From contig JAFDWN010000002.1 in assembly GCA_018268465.1 (NCBI GenBank), positions 413,043 to 477,042 of the forward strand: a DNA stretch of 64,000 nucleotides, in the 5' to 3' direction. Source of the stretch: Actinomycetota bacterium (GTDB lineage Bacteria > Actinomycetota > Actinomycetes > Mycobacteriales > Mycobacteriaceae). Shown in pieces: positions 19,824-28,541 of the stretch; the first letter of the stretch is position 1; each line of letters begins with the position of its first letter. The notes under the pieces were generated by a model, which saw nothing but the letters and a program-made list of their open reading frames with translations, had not been told where the DNA came from and searched no databases. The translations under genes were made by a program, and so were the position numbers.

Positions 19824-20417
19824 TCAGGGTTGGCGATGAGTACGGTGACCGCCGTAGACCAGCAGGTCAAGCGCTTCGTCCCACTCTTCGTACCGGCGCC
19901 GGTTGAGCCGTCCGAGCAGCATCCGCGCGGTGCCCGCCAGGGCAACGAAGGTGATGATCCACAGGCACAGCGCCACCATCACGGCGTCCAGTAGCGCCTG
20001 GGTGATCGGCGCCGGCGGGGGCACGCGCTTACCGGAGTCATCGACCCAGATGTCGATCTTCTGGCCGGCCTCGAGCGCGGTGGGCCACTCGAATTCGGCC
20101 GTGCGTTCGATGCCGTCGGAGTTCCAGCGGGCGGTCGCGATGTATGCAGCCGACCCGTACGAGGTCTCGGTGCGGCTGTCCGCGGTCGCGGTCGCGGTGA
20201 CGGCGTGGCGGGTGAGGTGCTGCTGCTCGTAAATCTGTGCGCGGCTGTCCTGTACCGACGTTGCCAGGGCGGCCGCGACGGCGGTGGTCAGAAGCATGGC
20301 CGTGATGGCGAGCATCAGCACCACCGCTTCGATGCGGTCGGTGGTGCGGATCAAGGGATTGCGGTCGAACGCGCGACGGTACCAACCGTGTCCGAAGCCC
20401 AAAGTGAACGTCTGCAC
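19824..20417 (-). CDS. Rv1733c-like two-helix membrane protein
   Basis: 197 residues. Two membrane segments (about 30-53 and 142-167) flank an extracytoplasmic domain of about 85 residues (TSVQDSRAQIYEQQHLTRH... to KRVPPPAPI), followed by a basic C-terminus. Layout and wording (VDDSGKRVPPP, YEEWDEAL) match Rv1733c, a DosR-regulon membrane protein and T-cell antigen of unknown function. GTG 20417 follows GGAGGAG. It belongs to the dormancy-like cluster by content. Confidence 0.75.
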   Translation of the reverse strand: MQTFTLGFGHGWYRRAFDRNPLIRTTDRIEAVVLMLAITAMLLTTAVAAALATSVQDSRAQIYEQQHLTRHAVTATATADSRTETSYGSAAYIATARWNSDGIERTAEFEWPTALEAGQKIDIWVDDSGKRVPPPAPITQALLDAVMVALCLWIITFVALAGTARMLLGRLNRRRYEEWDEALDLLVYGGHRTHRQP

Positions 20418-20876
20418 TGCTATCTCCTCCGGCGCTTTGCGCCTAGAGTTCTCGGTCTGCGCTGTGTGTCAGCAGCGGCGATGCCGTCGACGCACGTGAA
20501 TTATGGTAAACGCCCAGCACGTCATTCGTGCTGCGTAATACGTCACAGGCGCGGTGCCCACGACACCGTGGGGCGCTCCTGATGCGGCGCCGCCGAGGAC
20601 TGCCGACTGCCCGGATCGAAGGCCTGCCACCCAGGTCTCCCATCCGGACGACCATCGAAAAACACTCCTGCACAACACTATTGAGTAGGACAACACATCT
20701 TTGGGTCCGACTCAGCCGGGCCGAGAGGTCCGCGGAGCCGGGTGGCATGCAACTACCCGATCGGAGAGGCGGCCACCCGTCGGGTCGTCCCGTCCATGTG
20801 ATGAGACAGACAAGCCCCGATGCTGGTGCGACGTGTGTCACTCACCGGGTGGGTGCCACACGAAGTCACACACCCC
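20418..20876. other. intergenic region, 459 bp
   Basis: No convincing gene. The reading frames here have Arg/Pro-rich shadow composition. On the minus strand a CATAAT-like -10 (20495-20500) could serve the Rv1733c-like gene. A tandem GGCAGTC-GGCAGTC (minus strand, about 20599-20613) is visible. I see no good DosR box despite the context. Confidence 0.4.
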
Positions 20877-21869
20877 TCAGTCGAATACGGCACCGTTGAG
20901 CCAACGCACCACCTCCTCCAGTGGCCGTCGGGGGGTCGACGGCAATGGATCGGAATCCACTGCGGCCCAACCCATCCGCACCAGCATCTGCGGAAACTCC
21001 TGACCGCCGAACACCTCCGAGCGCAGCGCCGCGCGGGTGTCGGGCACCTCGAGCGGTTCGGTCACCGGGCAGCAGGCCAGGCCTGCCGCTGTCGCACCGA
21101 GCAGGACCACACTGGCGGCTTCGCCGGCGCGCAGCCGCGCCAGATCGTCGTCGCCCTCGGTCCCCAGCGCCAGCACGACGCCGCCGTCGGCGGCCGGGGG
21201 CGCCTGCGCGGGCTGAGCGAGGGCCGTGGCGGCGAACACCCGCCCGGGCACCGTGGCGGCCGGGTCGGACTGCGGGGTGTTGCGAGCGGGGACGCCCGTC
21301 GCCGACGCACGCCTGCCGCTCCAGGCGGCGAGTTCGCGCTGGTACTGCGGATCGGTGGCGTGCCGGTTCACCGCCTGGGCGAGCAGTGCACGGAACGCCG
21401 CAGTGGTCTCCACCCGGCGCAGCGTCACCCCCATCCGCGCCGCACGGGATCCGATCAGGGCGATATCGCCCAACGACACGGGCCACGAACTGAAATGACG
21501 GCGGTCTGTCCGACGGCGGGGTATCGCCGCGGCGAGGGCGATGTCGACCTCCCCCGGTGCGTGGCGGTGCAGTTCGATCGACGCGAGGTGATCCGGCTCC
21601 GCGGGGTTGGGCAGGCGGTGCACCTTGGCTTGCCAGCCCAGTGCGGCGAATGCGACCACACAGTGGTGCAGGGCTGCGCCGCAGCTGACGATGAGGTCCC
21701 GCCCGTCGGGGTCGGTGCTCGGCAGCTGCAGCGACCGCTGCGCATACAGGTGCAGGCTGTGCGATCCCACCCGCCAGCTCCAGGGCTGCGAGTTGTGCAC
21801 AGAGGGGGCCCGATTGGCCAGCGCCATCGCGGTGCGAACCGTATCCATACCCGGAAAGTGCGCGGACAT
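20877..21869 (-). CDS. Acg-family nitroreductase-like protein, second copy
   Basis: 330 residues, same family as the protein at 17810: RAPSVHNSQPWSWRVG near the N-terminus, VSCGAALHHCVVAFAALGW in the first half, GLACCPVTEPLEV and STPRRPLEEVVRWL at the end. ATG 21869 is preferred over an in-frame GTG at 21878 because GGGAGG then lies 8 nt upstream; the GTG would overlap it. Two Acg-type genes in one cluster is like the several DosR-controlled copies in M. tuberculosis. Candidate DosR boxes lie 71-107 bp upstream. Confidence 0.85.
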   Translation of the reverse strand: MSAHFPGMDTVRTAMALANRAPSVHNSQPWSWRVGSHSLHLYAQRSLQLPSTDPDGRDLIVSCGAALHHCVVAFAALGWQAKVHRLPNPAEPDHLASIELHRHAPGEVDIALAAAIPRRRTDRRHFSSWPVSLGDIALIGSRAARMGVTLRRVETTAAFRALLAQAVNRHATDPQYQRELAAWSGRRASATGVPARNTPQSDPAATVPGRVFAATALAQPAQAPPAADGGVVLALGTEGDDDLARLRAGEAASVVLLGATAAGLACCPVTEPLEVPDTRAALRSEVFGGQEFPQMLVRMGWAAVDSDPLPSTPRRPLEEVVRWLNGAVFD

Positions 21870-21939
21870 GACGCTCACCTCCCTTCGTCTCGGCTGTTGG
21901 GCTTTCCTCGACTGTGCAGCGCCGCAGCGGGAGCGAACA

Positions 21940-21976
21940 GAGGCGGAAGTCCCTCATCAGCGGGGACGTGTGCCGG
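21940..21976 (-). promoter_or_regulatory. two candidate DosR boxes upstream of the second Acg gene
   Basis: On the minus strand 21953-21940 reads GGGACTTCCGCCTC, 10 of 14 matches to the DosR core. On the plus strand 21963-21976 reads GGGACGTGTGCCGG, 8 of 14. Two boxes at this distance upstream of the start codon are typical of DosR promoters. Not scored computationally. Confidence 0.45.
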
Positions 21977-22037
21977 AACGACGGCAACGGGACGACCGGC
22001 GAGGCCTTGTCGTGGCTTCGCCGGTCGCCCCGCGGGC

Positions 22038-22162
22038 TCAGACGTCGGAGCGGCGACGCAACCGCCGCTGCTTGCCTTCGGTGGCCGGACGCCGCGGATA
22101 GCGCCTCTCGGCGTTCTCCTTCTGCGCGTTGGTTGCGGCGTAGTACTGAAGCAGGAACCTCA
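22038..22162 (-). CDS. 41-aa basic small protein
   Basis: ATG at 22162 opens a 41-residue frame (MRFLLQYYAATNAQKENAER... ending RRLRRRSDV) that is very basic in its second half. GGGGGTGAT lies 5-12 nt upstream as a possible ribosome site. It precedes the nitroreductase gene on the same strand, with the candidate DosR boxes in between. It reads like a real small protein (an amphipathic Gln/Asn/Glu/Lys segment rather than shadow sequence), but I do not recognise the family. Confidence 0.45.
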
Positions 22163-22603
22163 TGCTGATCACCCCCATCCCCTGTGTCGGCCTCACTCGC
22201 AAGGGTTCTCGCGTCCGGCACGCCGCCCTAGAGTGGACCGCTACCCGAGTTCGCGCGTCGTGGCGGATCCGGACCACCCGATGCCCGCGCGGCATTCCGT
22301 TGCGTTGGGAAACACTCTGTGCGCCAACGCCCCCCGGACGCGGACCGGTGCCGCGGCGACGGCCGCGGGACACCGTCGATCCGGTAATATCCCTTGTTGT
22401 TAGCCATCTTTCGAGCCTTGCCGGGGGACGCCCGCGCAATCCGAACACCGGGTGCGCCCGGGATACGCGACAGGTACCGGGCTACTCGCGACGTCATCGG
22501 CCCTCGCGGTGGGACGCACCGCGGCGGTCGGACACCGGTCCGGGCGGCGCGCGCGACGACGCCGTACCCCGACCGGACCCGCTTAGCCGATAGGGTGAAT
22601 TAC
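22163..22603. other. intergenic region, 441 bp, with putative lipase promoter
   Basis: No supported gene. TAGGGT at 22591-22596 fits a mycobacterial -10 box and would start transcription about at the GTG at 22604. TAATAT near 22386 is another AT-rich element. On the minus strand a frame from 22407 begins MANNKGYYRIDGV but has a poor ribosome site and degenerates into Arg/Pro/Ser, so I did not call it. Confidence 0.4.
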
Positions 22604-23794
22604 GTGCTGAATCTGAGGAACTGGCGAGGCGCCGCGGCGTTGGCCATCGCGCTGACCCTGTTCGCCCCGGCCGGCCCGGCCTTCGCGGCCGCCCCCGATT
22701 GGTCCGGCCTGGACGCGCGGTACTTCGACGGACCCATCCCCCCGCAAGGGTCGCTCATTGCGTCGGCGCCCCTCGATCCCGCCCTGTCACTGACCGGCGC
22801 CGGACCCGCGTACCGGGTGCTGTACTCGACGCGCAACCAGCACGACCGACCCGCCGTGAGCACAGGAGCGGTGTTCCTGCCGCCGGGCCCGCCGCCCGAG
22901 GGCGGGTTCCCGGTGATCGCTTGGGCACATGGCACCGTGGGGCTGGGCGACGACTGCACCCCCTCGGCGCTGCCCCGGTCCGAACGCGACAACGAGTACC
23001 TGTCCCACTGGCTCGACCAGGGCTACGCCGTGGTCGCCAGCGACTACGCGGGTTTGGGGACGCCCGGTCTGATGAGCTACCTCAACAGCGTCACCACCGC
23101 GCACGGGATCGTCGACTCGGTGATCTCCGCGCACCAGATGGGTCTGCCGCTGTCACCGAAATGGGCGATCGTCGGCCAGTCACAGGGCGGCGGCGCCGCG
23201 ATCGCCGCGGCGCGCTGGGCCACCGAATTCAGCCAGGGCACCGGTCTGGACTACCGCGGGGTCGTGGCCACGGGCAGCCCGGCGAACATCGACAAGCTGG
23301 TCAAACAGGCCGGTCCCGAACTGAAGCTGCCGGAGCTTGGGCCGATCGCCAACGCGTACACCGCCTACATCCTGGCCGCGCTGCGCGATGCCAGGCCCGA
23401 CCTGGACGTCGACAGCGTGCTCAGCCCGGCGGGCCTGGACGCGGCCGGCCGCGCCGAGACGGTGTGCGTCCTGCCGCTGGCCGACGAACTGGCCGCTCTG
23501 ACTCCGGCCGCGTTCTTCACCGCGCCGCTGAATTCGATTCCCGGTATGGCCGAGGCGCTCTATGCGTTCATGGGCACCCCCTCCACCGGTTTCGACCGGC
23601 CCATCTTCCTCGGCGTCGGCCTGCTCGACCGCGACGTCCCGCCGCAGTCGTCGCTGACGTTCTACGACCAACTGGTGGCCAACAACCAGAACGTCGTGCT
23701 GAACGTGTACCCCGAGGAGGACCACAGCGGCACGGTGCTCGCCTCGCTCGTCGACTCGACGCCGTTCCTGCGATCGGCATTCGAGAACGGCTGA
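22604..23794 (+). CDS. secreted lipase (secretory lipase / LIP family)
   Basis: 396 residues. A signal peptide (hydrophobic AAALAIALTLFAPAGPAF, cleavage near AFAA) is followed by an alpha/beta hydrolase of the secretory-lipase family, with nucleophile elbow VGQSQGGG, oxyanion-region HGTVGLGDDC, and late Asp (LLDRDVPPQ) and His (PEEDHSG). It probably hydrolyses acylglycerols outside the cell. GTG 22604 is preferred because TAGGGT lies 7 nt upstream (leaderless); GTG 22595 is an in-frame alternative. Convergent with the acyl-CoA ligase gene, so products could feed that enzyme; this link is speculative. Confidence 0.82.
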   Translation: MLNLRNWRGAAALAIALTLFAPAGPAFAAAPDWSGLDARYFDGPIPPQGSLIASAPLDPALSLTGAGPAYRVLYSTRNQHDRPAVSTGAVFLPPGPPPEGGFPVIAWAHGTVGLGDDCTPSALPRSERDNEYLSHWLDQGYAVVASDYAGLGTPGLMSYLNSVTTAHGIVDSVISAHQMGLPLSPKWAIVGQSQGGGAAIAAARWATEFSQGTGLDYRGVVATGSPANIDKLVKQAGPELKLPELGPIANAYTAYILAALRDARPDLDVDSVLSPAGLDAAGRAETVCVLPLADELAALTPAAFFTAPLNSIPGMAEALYAFMGTPSTGFDRPIFLGVGLLDRDVPPQSSLTFYDQLVANNQNVVLNVYPEEDHSGTVLASLVDSTPFLRSAFENG

Positions 23795-23843
23795 GGTGCC
23801 GGCGCGGGCGGATCGGCCAGGTCGGTGCCCGAAACGCGGCTGA

Positions 23844-25538
23844 TCATCCCGTGTGGGCGTCGCCCAACTGTCGTTTGACGACCTTGCCTGCGGGGTTTCG
23901 GGGCAGCTCGTCGACGAAGACCACGTCGCGCGGCACCTTGTAGCGCGCCAGACGATCACGCACGTATGCCTTGATGGTGGCTTCGTCCACGGTCGAGTTT
24001 TCGGCCCTGACGACGAACGCCCTCAGCCGCTGACCCCACTGCTCGTCGTCGACGCCCGTTGCGGCCGCCTCGACCACTCCCGGGTGCCCGCTGATCAGAT
24101 CTTCGACCTCGGCGGGGAACACGTTCTCGCCGCCGGAGACGATCATTTCGTCATCACGGCCGCTGACGTAGAGCAAGCCGTGCTCGTCGAAGTAGCCGAG
24201 GTCACCGGAGGACATCAGTCCGTCGACGATCTCCTTGCCGCCGCCTCCGGTGTATCCCTCGAACGGGAAGAAGGTGCCCGCGAAGATGCGGCCGACCGCA
24301 CCCTGTTGCACGTCGCGGTCGTCCTCGTCGAGGATGCGCACACGCACGCCGGTGACCACCCGCCCGACGGTCGAGGGATTGATCGTCAGATCGGCCGGGC
24401 CCGCGATGGACGCGTAGGAGATCTCCGTCGAGCCGTACATGTTGTAGACGACCGGGCCGAGATTCCGCAGCGCGCGGGTGGCAAGTTCGGCCCCGAGTTG
24501 CGACCCGGATACGAACACGATCCGCAGGCCGGACAGATCCGCCTTGACGACGGCGGCATCGAGGGCGTCGAGTATGCGCGTCAACATCACCGGCACGACG
24601 ATCACCGCGGTCGCTTGGTATCTCTCGATGTCGGTGAGCACCTGCGCGGCATCGAACCTGCGGTGCAGCACCAGCGTCGAACCGGTCGTCAGCGCCAGCA
24701 GGGCATGCACATAGCCCAAGCCATGGAACAACGGCGCAGGCAGGACGGTCACCTCGTCGCGCCGAAATGGGGTCATCGACAGAATGCCACCCAGCGGCGA
24801 CAGCGACGGCGGGGTGTGGCGGCTGGCCCCTTTGGGGCTGCCGGTGGTGCCGCTGGTCAAGATGATGATCGTCGGCAACCGCGCCGGTTTGGGCGGCTTT
24901 GCGGTGCTGCTGGCGGCGATGAGCTGGGCCAGCGTCTCATCCCCCGGTTGTTGCGCCGGCTCGTCCACCTCAGGATCGAATGCCAAGGCGCGCAGTTTCC
25001 CGAGCGACGGGGCGGTGTCCTGCACGCCGTGGGCGAACTCGTGGTCATGAATGATCAGCCGCACGCCCTCGCGCGCGCAGACTTCGGTGATCTGCGGGCC
25101 GGAGAACTCGGTGTTCAGCAGGACGGTTCGCGCGCCCGCGCGCGCGGCGCCGAACATCGCGATGAGGAACCACCGGTGATTGCGGGCCAGGATCGCGACG
25201 CAATCGCCGCCGGTCACCCCTTTGGCGCGGAGGCCGTTGGCCACGGCGTTGGACGCGTGTTCCAGGTCGCCGAACGTGATTTCGCCGAAATCGTCGATCA
25301 CCGCGAGTCGATCGGGGTTGCGACGCGCGTTGATCCCGGGGATCACGCCGTAATTGCCGAATTTGAGCAGGTCGGCCAGCGTCAGTGCGATGTTCTGCGG
25401 TTTCTCGACGCGCAGCGCGCCGACCTCCAGCATCTTGGCCAAGTAGTGCATTTCAGACATGCCTCGATGGGTGAGCCTGCGCACGCCGGCCAGGGCCTGC
25501 GACGAGAAACCCGAGAGCTCGAACACTGGATCCTCCAT
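23844..25538 (-). CDS. fatty-acyl-CoA ligase (FadD12-like)
   Basis: 564 residues of the ANL superfamily; it activates a carboxylic acid with ATP and joins it to CoA. The ATP/AMP motif LTSGTTGSPKG (227-237), the adenine motif YNMYGSTE, the hinge SGDLGYFDEHGLLYVSGRDDEMIVSGGENV, and the C-terminal catalytic Lys in NPAGKVVKRQL are all present. The N-terminus (residues 1-70) resembles FadD12 of M. tuberculosis. ATG 25538. A 20-bp palindrome shared with a tetR gene and a hydrolase gene lies 33-52 bp upstream, so it is probably repressed by that TetR protein. As a FadD it may also be a Pat acetylation target. Confidence 0.88.
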   Translation of the reverse strand: MEDPVFELSGFSSQALAGVRRLTHRGMSEMHYLAKMLEVGALRVEKPQNIALTLADLLKFGNYGVIPGINARRNPDRLAVIDDFGEITFGDLEHASNAVANGLRAKGVTGGDCVAILARNHRWFLIAMFGAARAGARTVLLNTEFSGPQITEVCAREGVRLIIHDHEFAHGVQDTAPSLGKLRALAFDPEVDEPAQQPGDETLAQLIAASSTAKPPKPARLPTIIILTSGTTGSPKGASRHTPPSLSPLGGILSMTPFRRDEVTVLPAPLFHGLGYVHALLALTTGSTLVLHRRFDAAQVLTDIERYQATAVIVVPVMLTRILDALDAAVVKADLSGLRIVFVSGSQLGAELATRALRNLGPVVYNMYGSTEISYASIAGPADLTINPSTVGRVVTGVRVRILDEDDRDVQQGAVGRIFAGTFFPFEGYTGGGGKEIVDGLMSSGDLGYFDEHGLLYVSGRDDEMIVSGGENVFPAEVEDLISGHPGVVEAAATGVDDEQWGQRLRAFVVRAENSTVDEATIKAYVRDRLARYKVPRDVVFVDELPRNPAGKVVKRQLGDAHTG

Positions 25539-25570
25539 CTTCGGCGCGGTTGGTCACGCCATTTTATGAG

Positions 25571-25590
25571 TATACTCATTATTGAGTGCA
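25571..25590. promoter_or_regulatory. operator-like palindrome, copy A (fadD / ABC-YhgE divergent promoter)
   Basis: TATACTCATTATTGAGTGCA fits the consensus TAYACTCAYTAWTGAGYRTR found also at 28501 and 30295. It lies between the divergent fadD gene and the ABC-like/YhgE/tetR gene set. It is the likely binding site of the TetR protein encoded at 28542. Confidence 0.7.
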
Positions 25591-25713
25591 ACCCGCGATG
25601 GCGTACGTCATGAGTCTGCTACCTGGCGTGGCCGACGGCCGAAGCCGACCACGACAGCTACCGGGGATGCGATGACGGCGTGCCGAAGCGGCATGCGGAG
25701 GAGGCTTATCCAC

Positions 25714-26460
25714 GTGCACGAACACGACGAATCGGGTTCCGGCGACGCCGAGGAGACGGAGCCGGGCCCCGTCCCGGGTTCCGACGACGCCGGGGAGACG
25801 GAGCCGGGCCCGGTCCCGGTGATGATCGCTTCCGGCTTGGGAGTGGACGGCGAGCACGGGCCGCTGTTCTCGGGGGTCGATCTGGCGTTCACACCCGGGT
25901 TTCACGCGGTGCAGATGCCGGGCGGGCCGGCCCAGTCAGCCCTGTTGTTGACGCTGGCGGGCCGGTTGAAGCCCAGCCACGGCACCGTTGCGGTGTGCGG
26001 AGACACCCGGCCGCGGGAGATCCGGAGGCACTGCTCGATCGCGGCGTTCGCCGACATCGACGAGCTCGATGAGTCGGTGACGGTGAGCACCGTCCTCGGC
26101 GAGCAACGCCGGTGGCTTGCCCGGTGGTATGCGCGGGTGCCGGACCCGGTCGGCCAACCCGAACTGGGCGAGGTGTTCGGCGAGATCCCCACACCGGCCG
26201 AAACGACCTACATCGTCGAGTTGTCCGATCTCGAGCTGTTCCTCCTACGCGTCACGCTGGCGCTGATGTCGGATCGCCCGATCGTGGTAGTCGGAGACTT
26301 GGAACAGGTCCGCGACACCGGGCGGCGGGCACTCGCCGCCGAACGCCTCGGTGCCATCGCGACGTACCGCACGGTCGTGGTCGGAGTGACCAACCCGCTC
26401 GCTGTCGACGCGCCCGATCACGACTTGCACGACCGCCGCATTCTCAACGAGGGAGCCTGA
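25714..26460 (+). CDS. ABC-ATPase-like protein with degenerate nucleotide site
   Basis: 248 residues. An acidic N-terminus contains an 8-residue tandem repeat (ETEPGPVP twice, 28 bp apart in near-identical DNA). It is followed by an ABC-type nucleotide-binding fold: LFSGVDLAFTPGFHAVQMPG where Walker A should be, but with PGGPAQSAL and no P-loop Lys, and PIVVVGDLEQV at the Walker B position without the catalytic Glu. GTG 25714 is chosen because GGAGGAGG lies 9 nt upstream. It is 2 bp from the YhgE/Pip gene, so it is probably a non-hydrolysing partner of that membrane protein. Hydrolysis is unlikely. Confidence 0.65.
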   Translation: MHEHDESGSGDAEETEPGPVPGSDDAGETEPGPVPVMIASGLGVDGEHGPLFSGVDLAFTPGFHAVQMPGGPAQSALLLTLAGRLKPSHGTVAVCGDTRPREIRRHCSIAAFADIDELDESVTVSTVLGEQRRWLARWYARVPDPVGQPELGEVFGEIPTPAETTYIVELSDLELFLLRVTLALMSDRPIVVVGDLEQVRDTGRRALAAERLGAIATYRTVVVGVTNPLAVDAPDHDLHDRRILNEGA

Positions 26461-26462
26461 CG

Positions 26463-28421
26463 ATGTTGGCTGGAGTTGCATTCGGCTCGGAGCTCAAGCG
26501 CTTCGGTCGAAGCCGGATGACCCGCGTGGCGATCGTGGTGCTCGCGCTGCTTCCGCTGGTGTACGGCGCGCTGTACCTGTGGGCGTACTGGGATCCGTTC
26601 GGGCACGTGAACAAGATGCCGGTGGCGCTGGCCAACTCCGATCGTGGCGCGGTGGTTTCCGGGCAGCACGTCAACGTCGGCGAGGAGATCGCCAAGAGTC
26701 TGACCGCCGACCACAGCCTCGACTGGCACATCGTGGACCCCGACGAGGCGCGCAGCGGTGTGCAGCACGGCACGTACTACTTCATGCTCGAACTGCCCCC
26801 TGATTTCAGCGAGGCGATCGCGTCACCGATCACCGGACAACCCAAGCAGGCCAACCTGATTGCGCTCTACAACGATGCCAACAACTACATTTCGACGAAT
26901 ATCGGCCGTACGGCGATCGACCAGGTTCTCAATGCCGTTTCGGCCCGAATCTCCGGGCAGGCAGTCAATCAGGTGCTGTCGGTGGTCATCTCGTCCGGCA
27001 CGGGGATCAAACAAGCCGCCGACGGGGCCCAGCGTCTGGCCGACGGCGCGGCACGCGTCGATGACGGCGCCATGCAGTTGGCCACCGGCCTGCACACCGC
27101 ACGCTCCGGTTCGACTCAGCTGGCGGCCGGCGCCGCAGAACTCTCCGACGGGATCACCTCGGCCACCGACCCGCTGATCACAGTGACGCAAGCCCTCTCA
27201 CAGGTCGGCGGCGACACCGCCCAGTTGCAGCAAGGCGTCACGGCACTGCGGCAGGCCAACGACCAGCTCGACGGCATCGCCTCCGCCCAGGACGCGGCGG
27301 CGACCTCACTGGCCTCGGTCATCGATCAGCTCTCCACCAGCCAGGATCCGGTTGCCGGCGCCGCAGTGGGCCCGTTGCGTGGGATCGAGGACCAGCTGCG
27401 ACAACACCAGTTCACACCGCAGATCCGCCAGCAGCTCACCGACGCCGAGGACGCTGCGGTGTCCATGACCGCGACACTGCGCGGTCCGGGCAGTCCGCTG
27501 CAGTCCGCTCTCGACGACGTCGGCGCCAATGCGCGAACCCTCAACGACAAGCTGACCCAGCTGCGCAGCGGCGCTCAGCAACTGGCCTCCGGCAGCGCCG
27601 AATTGGCCGGCGGGATAGCAAAACTCGACAATGGCGTCGGCGGGCTCACGTCGGGCACGGCACAACTGCGGTCGGGTTCGGCCGAGCTGGCGACGAAACT
27701 CGCCGACGGTGCCAAACAGGTACCTGACTGGACACCGCAACAGAAAGACGCCATCGCGAGCACGATCGGTGGCCCGGTGCACCTGACCACGTCACACGAG
27801 AACGCTGCGCCGAACTTCGGCACGGGTGTGGCACCGTTCTTCCTCACCCTGGCGCTGTTCTTCGGCGCCTTGGTGCTGTGGATGGTGCTGCGGCCGTTGC
27901 AGAATCGCGCGATCGCCGCGGAAGTTCTCGCGATCCGCGTCGTGCTGGCCAGCTACCTGCCGGCAGTGCTGATCGGCGTCGTGCAGGCGATCGTCTTGTA
28001 TTGCGTGGTGCGTTTCGCCCTCGGCCTGCACGCGGCGCACCCTGTCGCCATGCTCGCGTTCATGGTCCTGATCTCGTGTGCGTTCATCGCGGCGACGCAG
28101 GCGATCAACGCACTCGTCGGCGCCGCGGTGGGCCGGGTACTGCTGATGGCGCTGCTGATGCTGCAACTGGTCAGCGCCGGCGGCCTGTACCCGGTGGAAA
28201 CCACCACCAGGCCATTTCAGGTGATACACCGTTACGATCCGATGACCTACGGTGTCAACGGATTACGACAACTCATCCTCGGCGGCATCGACACCCGGCT
28301 ATGGCAGGCAGTCATCGTACTGATCGGCATCTGGGCAGGAGCATTGGCAGTCTCCGCGCTGTCCGCCCGCCGTAATCGGCTCTGGAACATGACCAGGCTG
28401 CTACCGGCAATCAGGATGTAG
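26463..28421 (+). CDS. YhgE/Pip-family membrane protein
   Basis: 652 residues. One N-terminal membrane segment (about 20-42, VAIVVLALLPLVYGALYLWAY) is followed by a long extracytoplasmic region of about 420 residues with repeated coiled-coil-like GAxxLAxGxxxLxxG segments (for example AADGAQRLADGAARVDDGA). The C-terminal part has five or six membrane helices of ABC-2 permease type. The YhgE/Pip family includes phage-infection proteins and type VII-linked or lipid-export-like proteins. It follows the degenerate ABC-like gene by 2 bp and precedes tetR, which suggests an export or envelope complex controlled by that regulator. Confidence 0.82.
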   Translation: MLAGVAFGSELKRFGRSRMTRVAIVVLALLPLVYGALYLWAYWDPFGHVNKMPVALANSDRGAVVSGQHVNVGEEIAKSLTADHSLDWHIVDPDEARSGVQHGTYYFMLELPPDFSEAIASPITGQPKQANLIALYNDANNYISTNIGRTAIDQVLNAVSARISGQAVNQVLSVVISSGTGIKQAADGAQRLADGAARVDDGAMQLATGLHTARSGSTQLAAGAAELSDGITSATDPLITVTQALSQVGGDTAQLQQGVTALRQANDQLDGIASAQDAAATSLASVIDQLSTSQDPVAGAAVGPLRGIEDQLRQHQFTPQIRQQLTDAEDAAVSMTATLRGPGSPLQSALDDVGANARTLNDKLTQLRSGAQQLASGSAELAGGIAKLDNGVGGLTSGTAQLRSGSAELATKLADGAKQVPDWTPQQKDAIASTIGGPVHLTTSHENAAPNFGTGVAPFFLTLALFFGALVLWMVLRPLQNRAIAAEVLAIRVVLASYLPAVLIGVVQAIVLYCVVRFALGLHAAHPVAMLAFMVLISCAFIAATQAINALVGAAVGRVLLMALLMLQLVSAGGLYPVETTTRPFQVIHRYDPMTYGVNGLRQLILGGIDTRLWQAVIVLIGIWAGALAVSALSARRNRLWNMTRLLPAIRM

Positions 28422-28500
28422 CCGACCCTCGTGATGCCCAGCCGCGGAGGGGTGTGGGCGAGGACAGCCGGCGATCCATTGCCGAACCGTCGCAGCTGAA

Positions 28501-28520
28501 TACACTCACTAATGAGCATG
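28501..28520. promoter_or_regulatory. operator-like palindrome, copy B (tetR)
   Basis: TACACTCACTAATGAGCATG matches the consensus of copies A and C in all fully conserved positions. It sits 22 bp upstream of the preferred tetR start, consistent with autorepression. The upstream ATG codons inside it (28512, 28518) are therefore unlikely starts. Confidence 0.7.
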
Positions 28521-28541
28521 ATCACGGAGGTCACATTGGAC

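Noticed and set aside
20443-20841. 132-codon minus-strand frame upstream of the Rv1733c-like gene
   Set aside because: No ribosome site, mixed Arg/Ser/Pro composition and no recognisable family; treated as intergenic.
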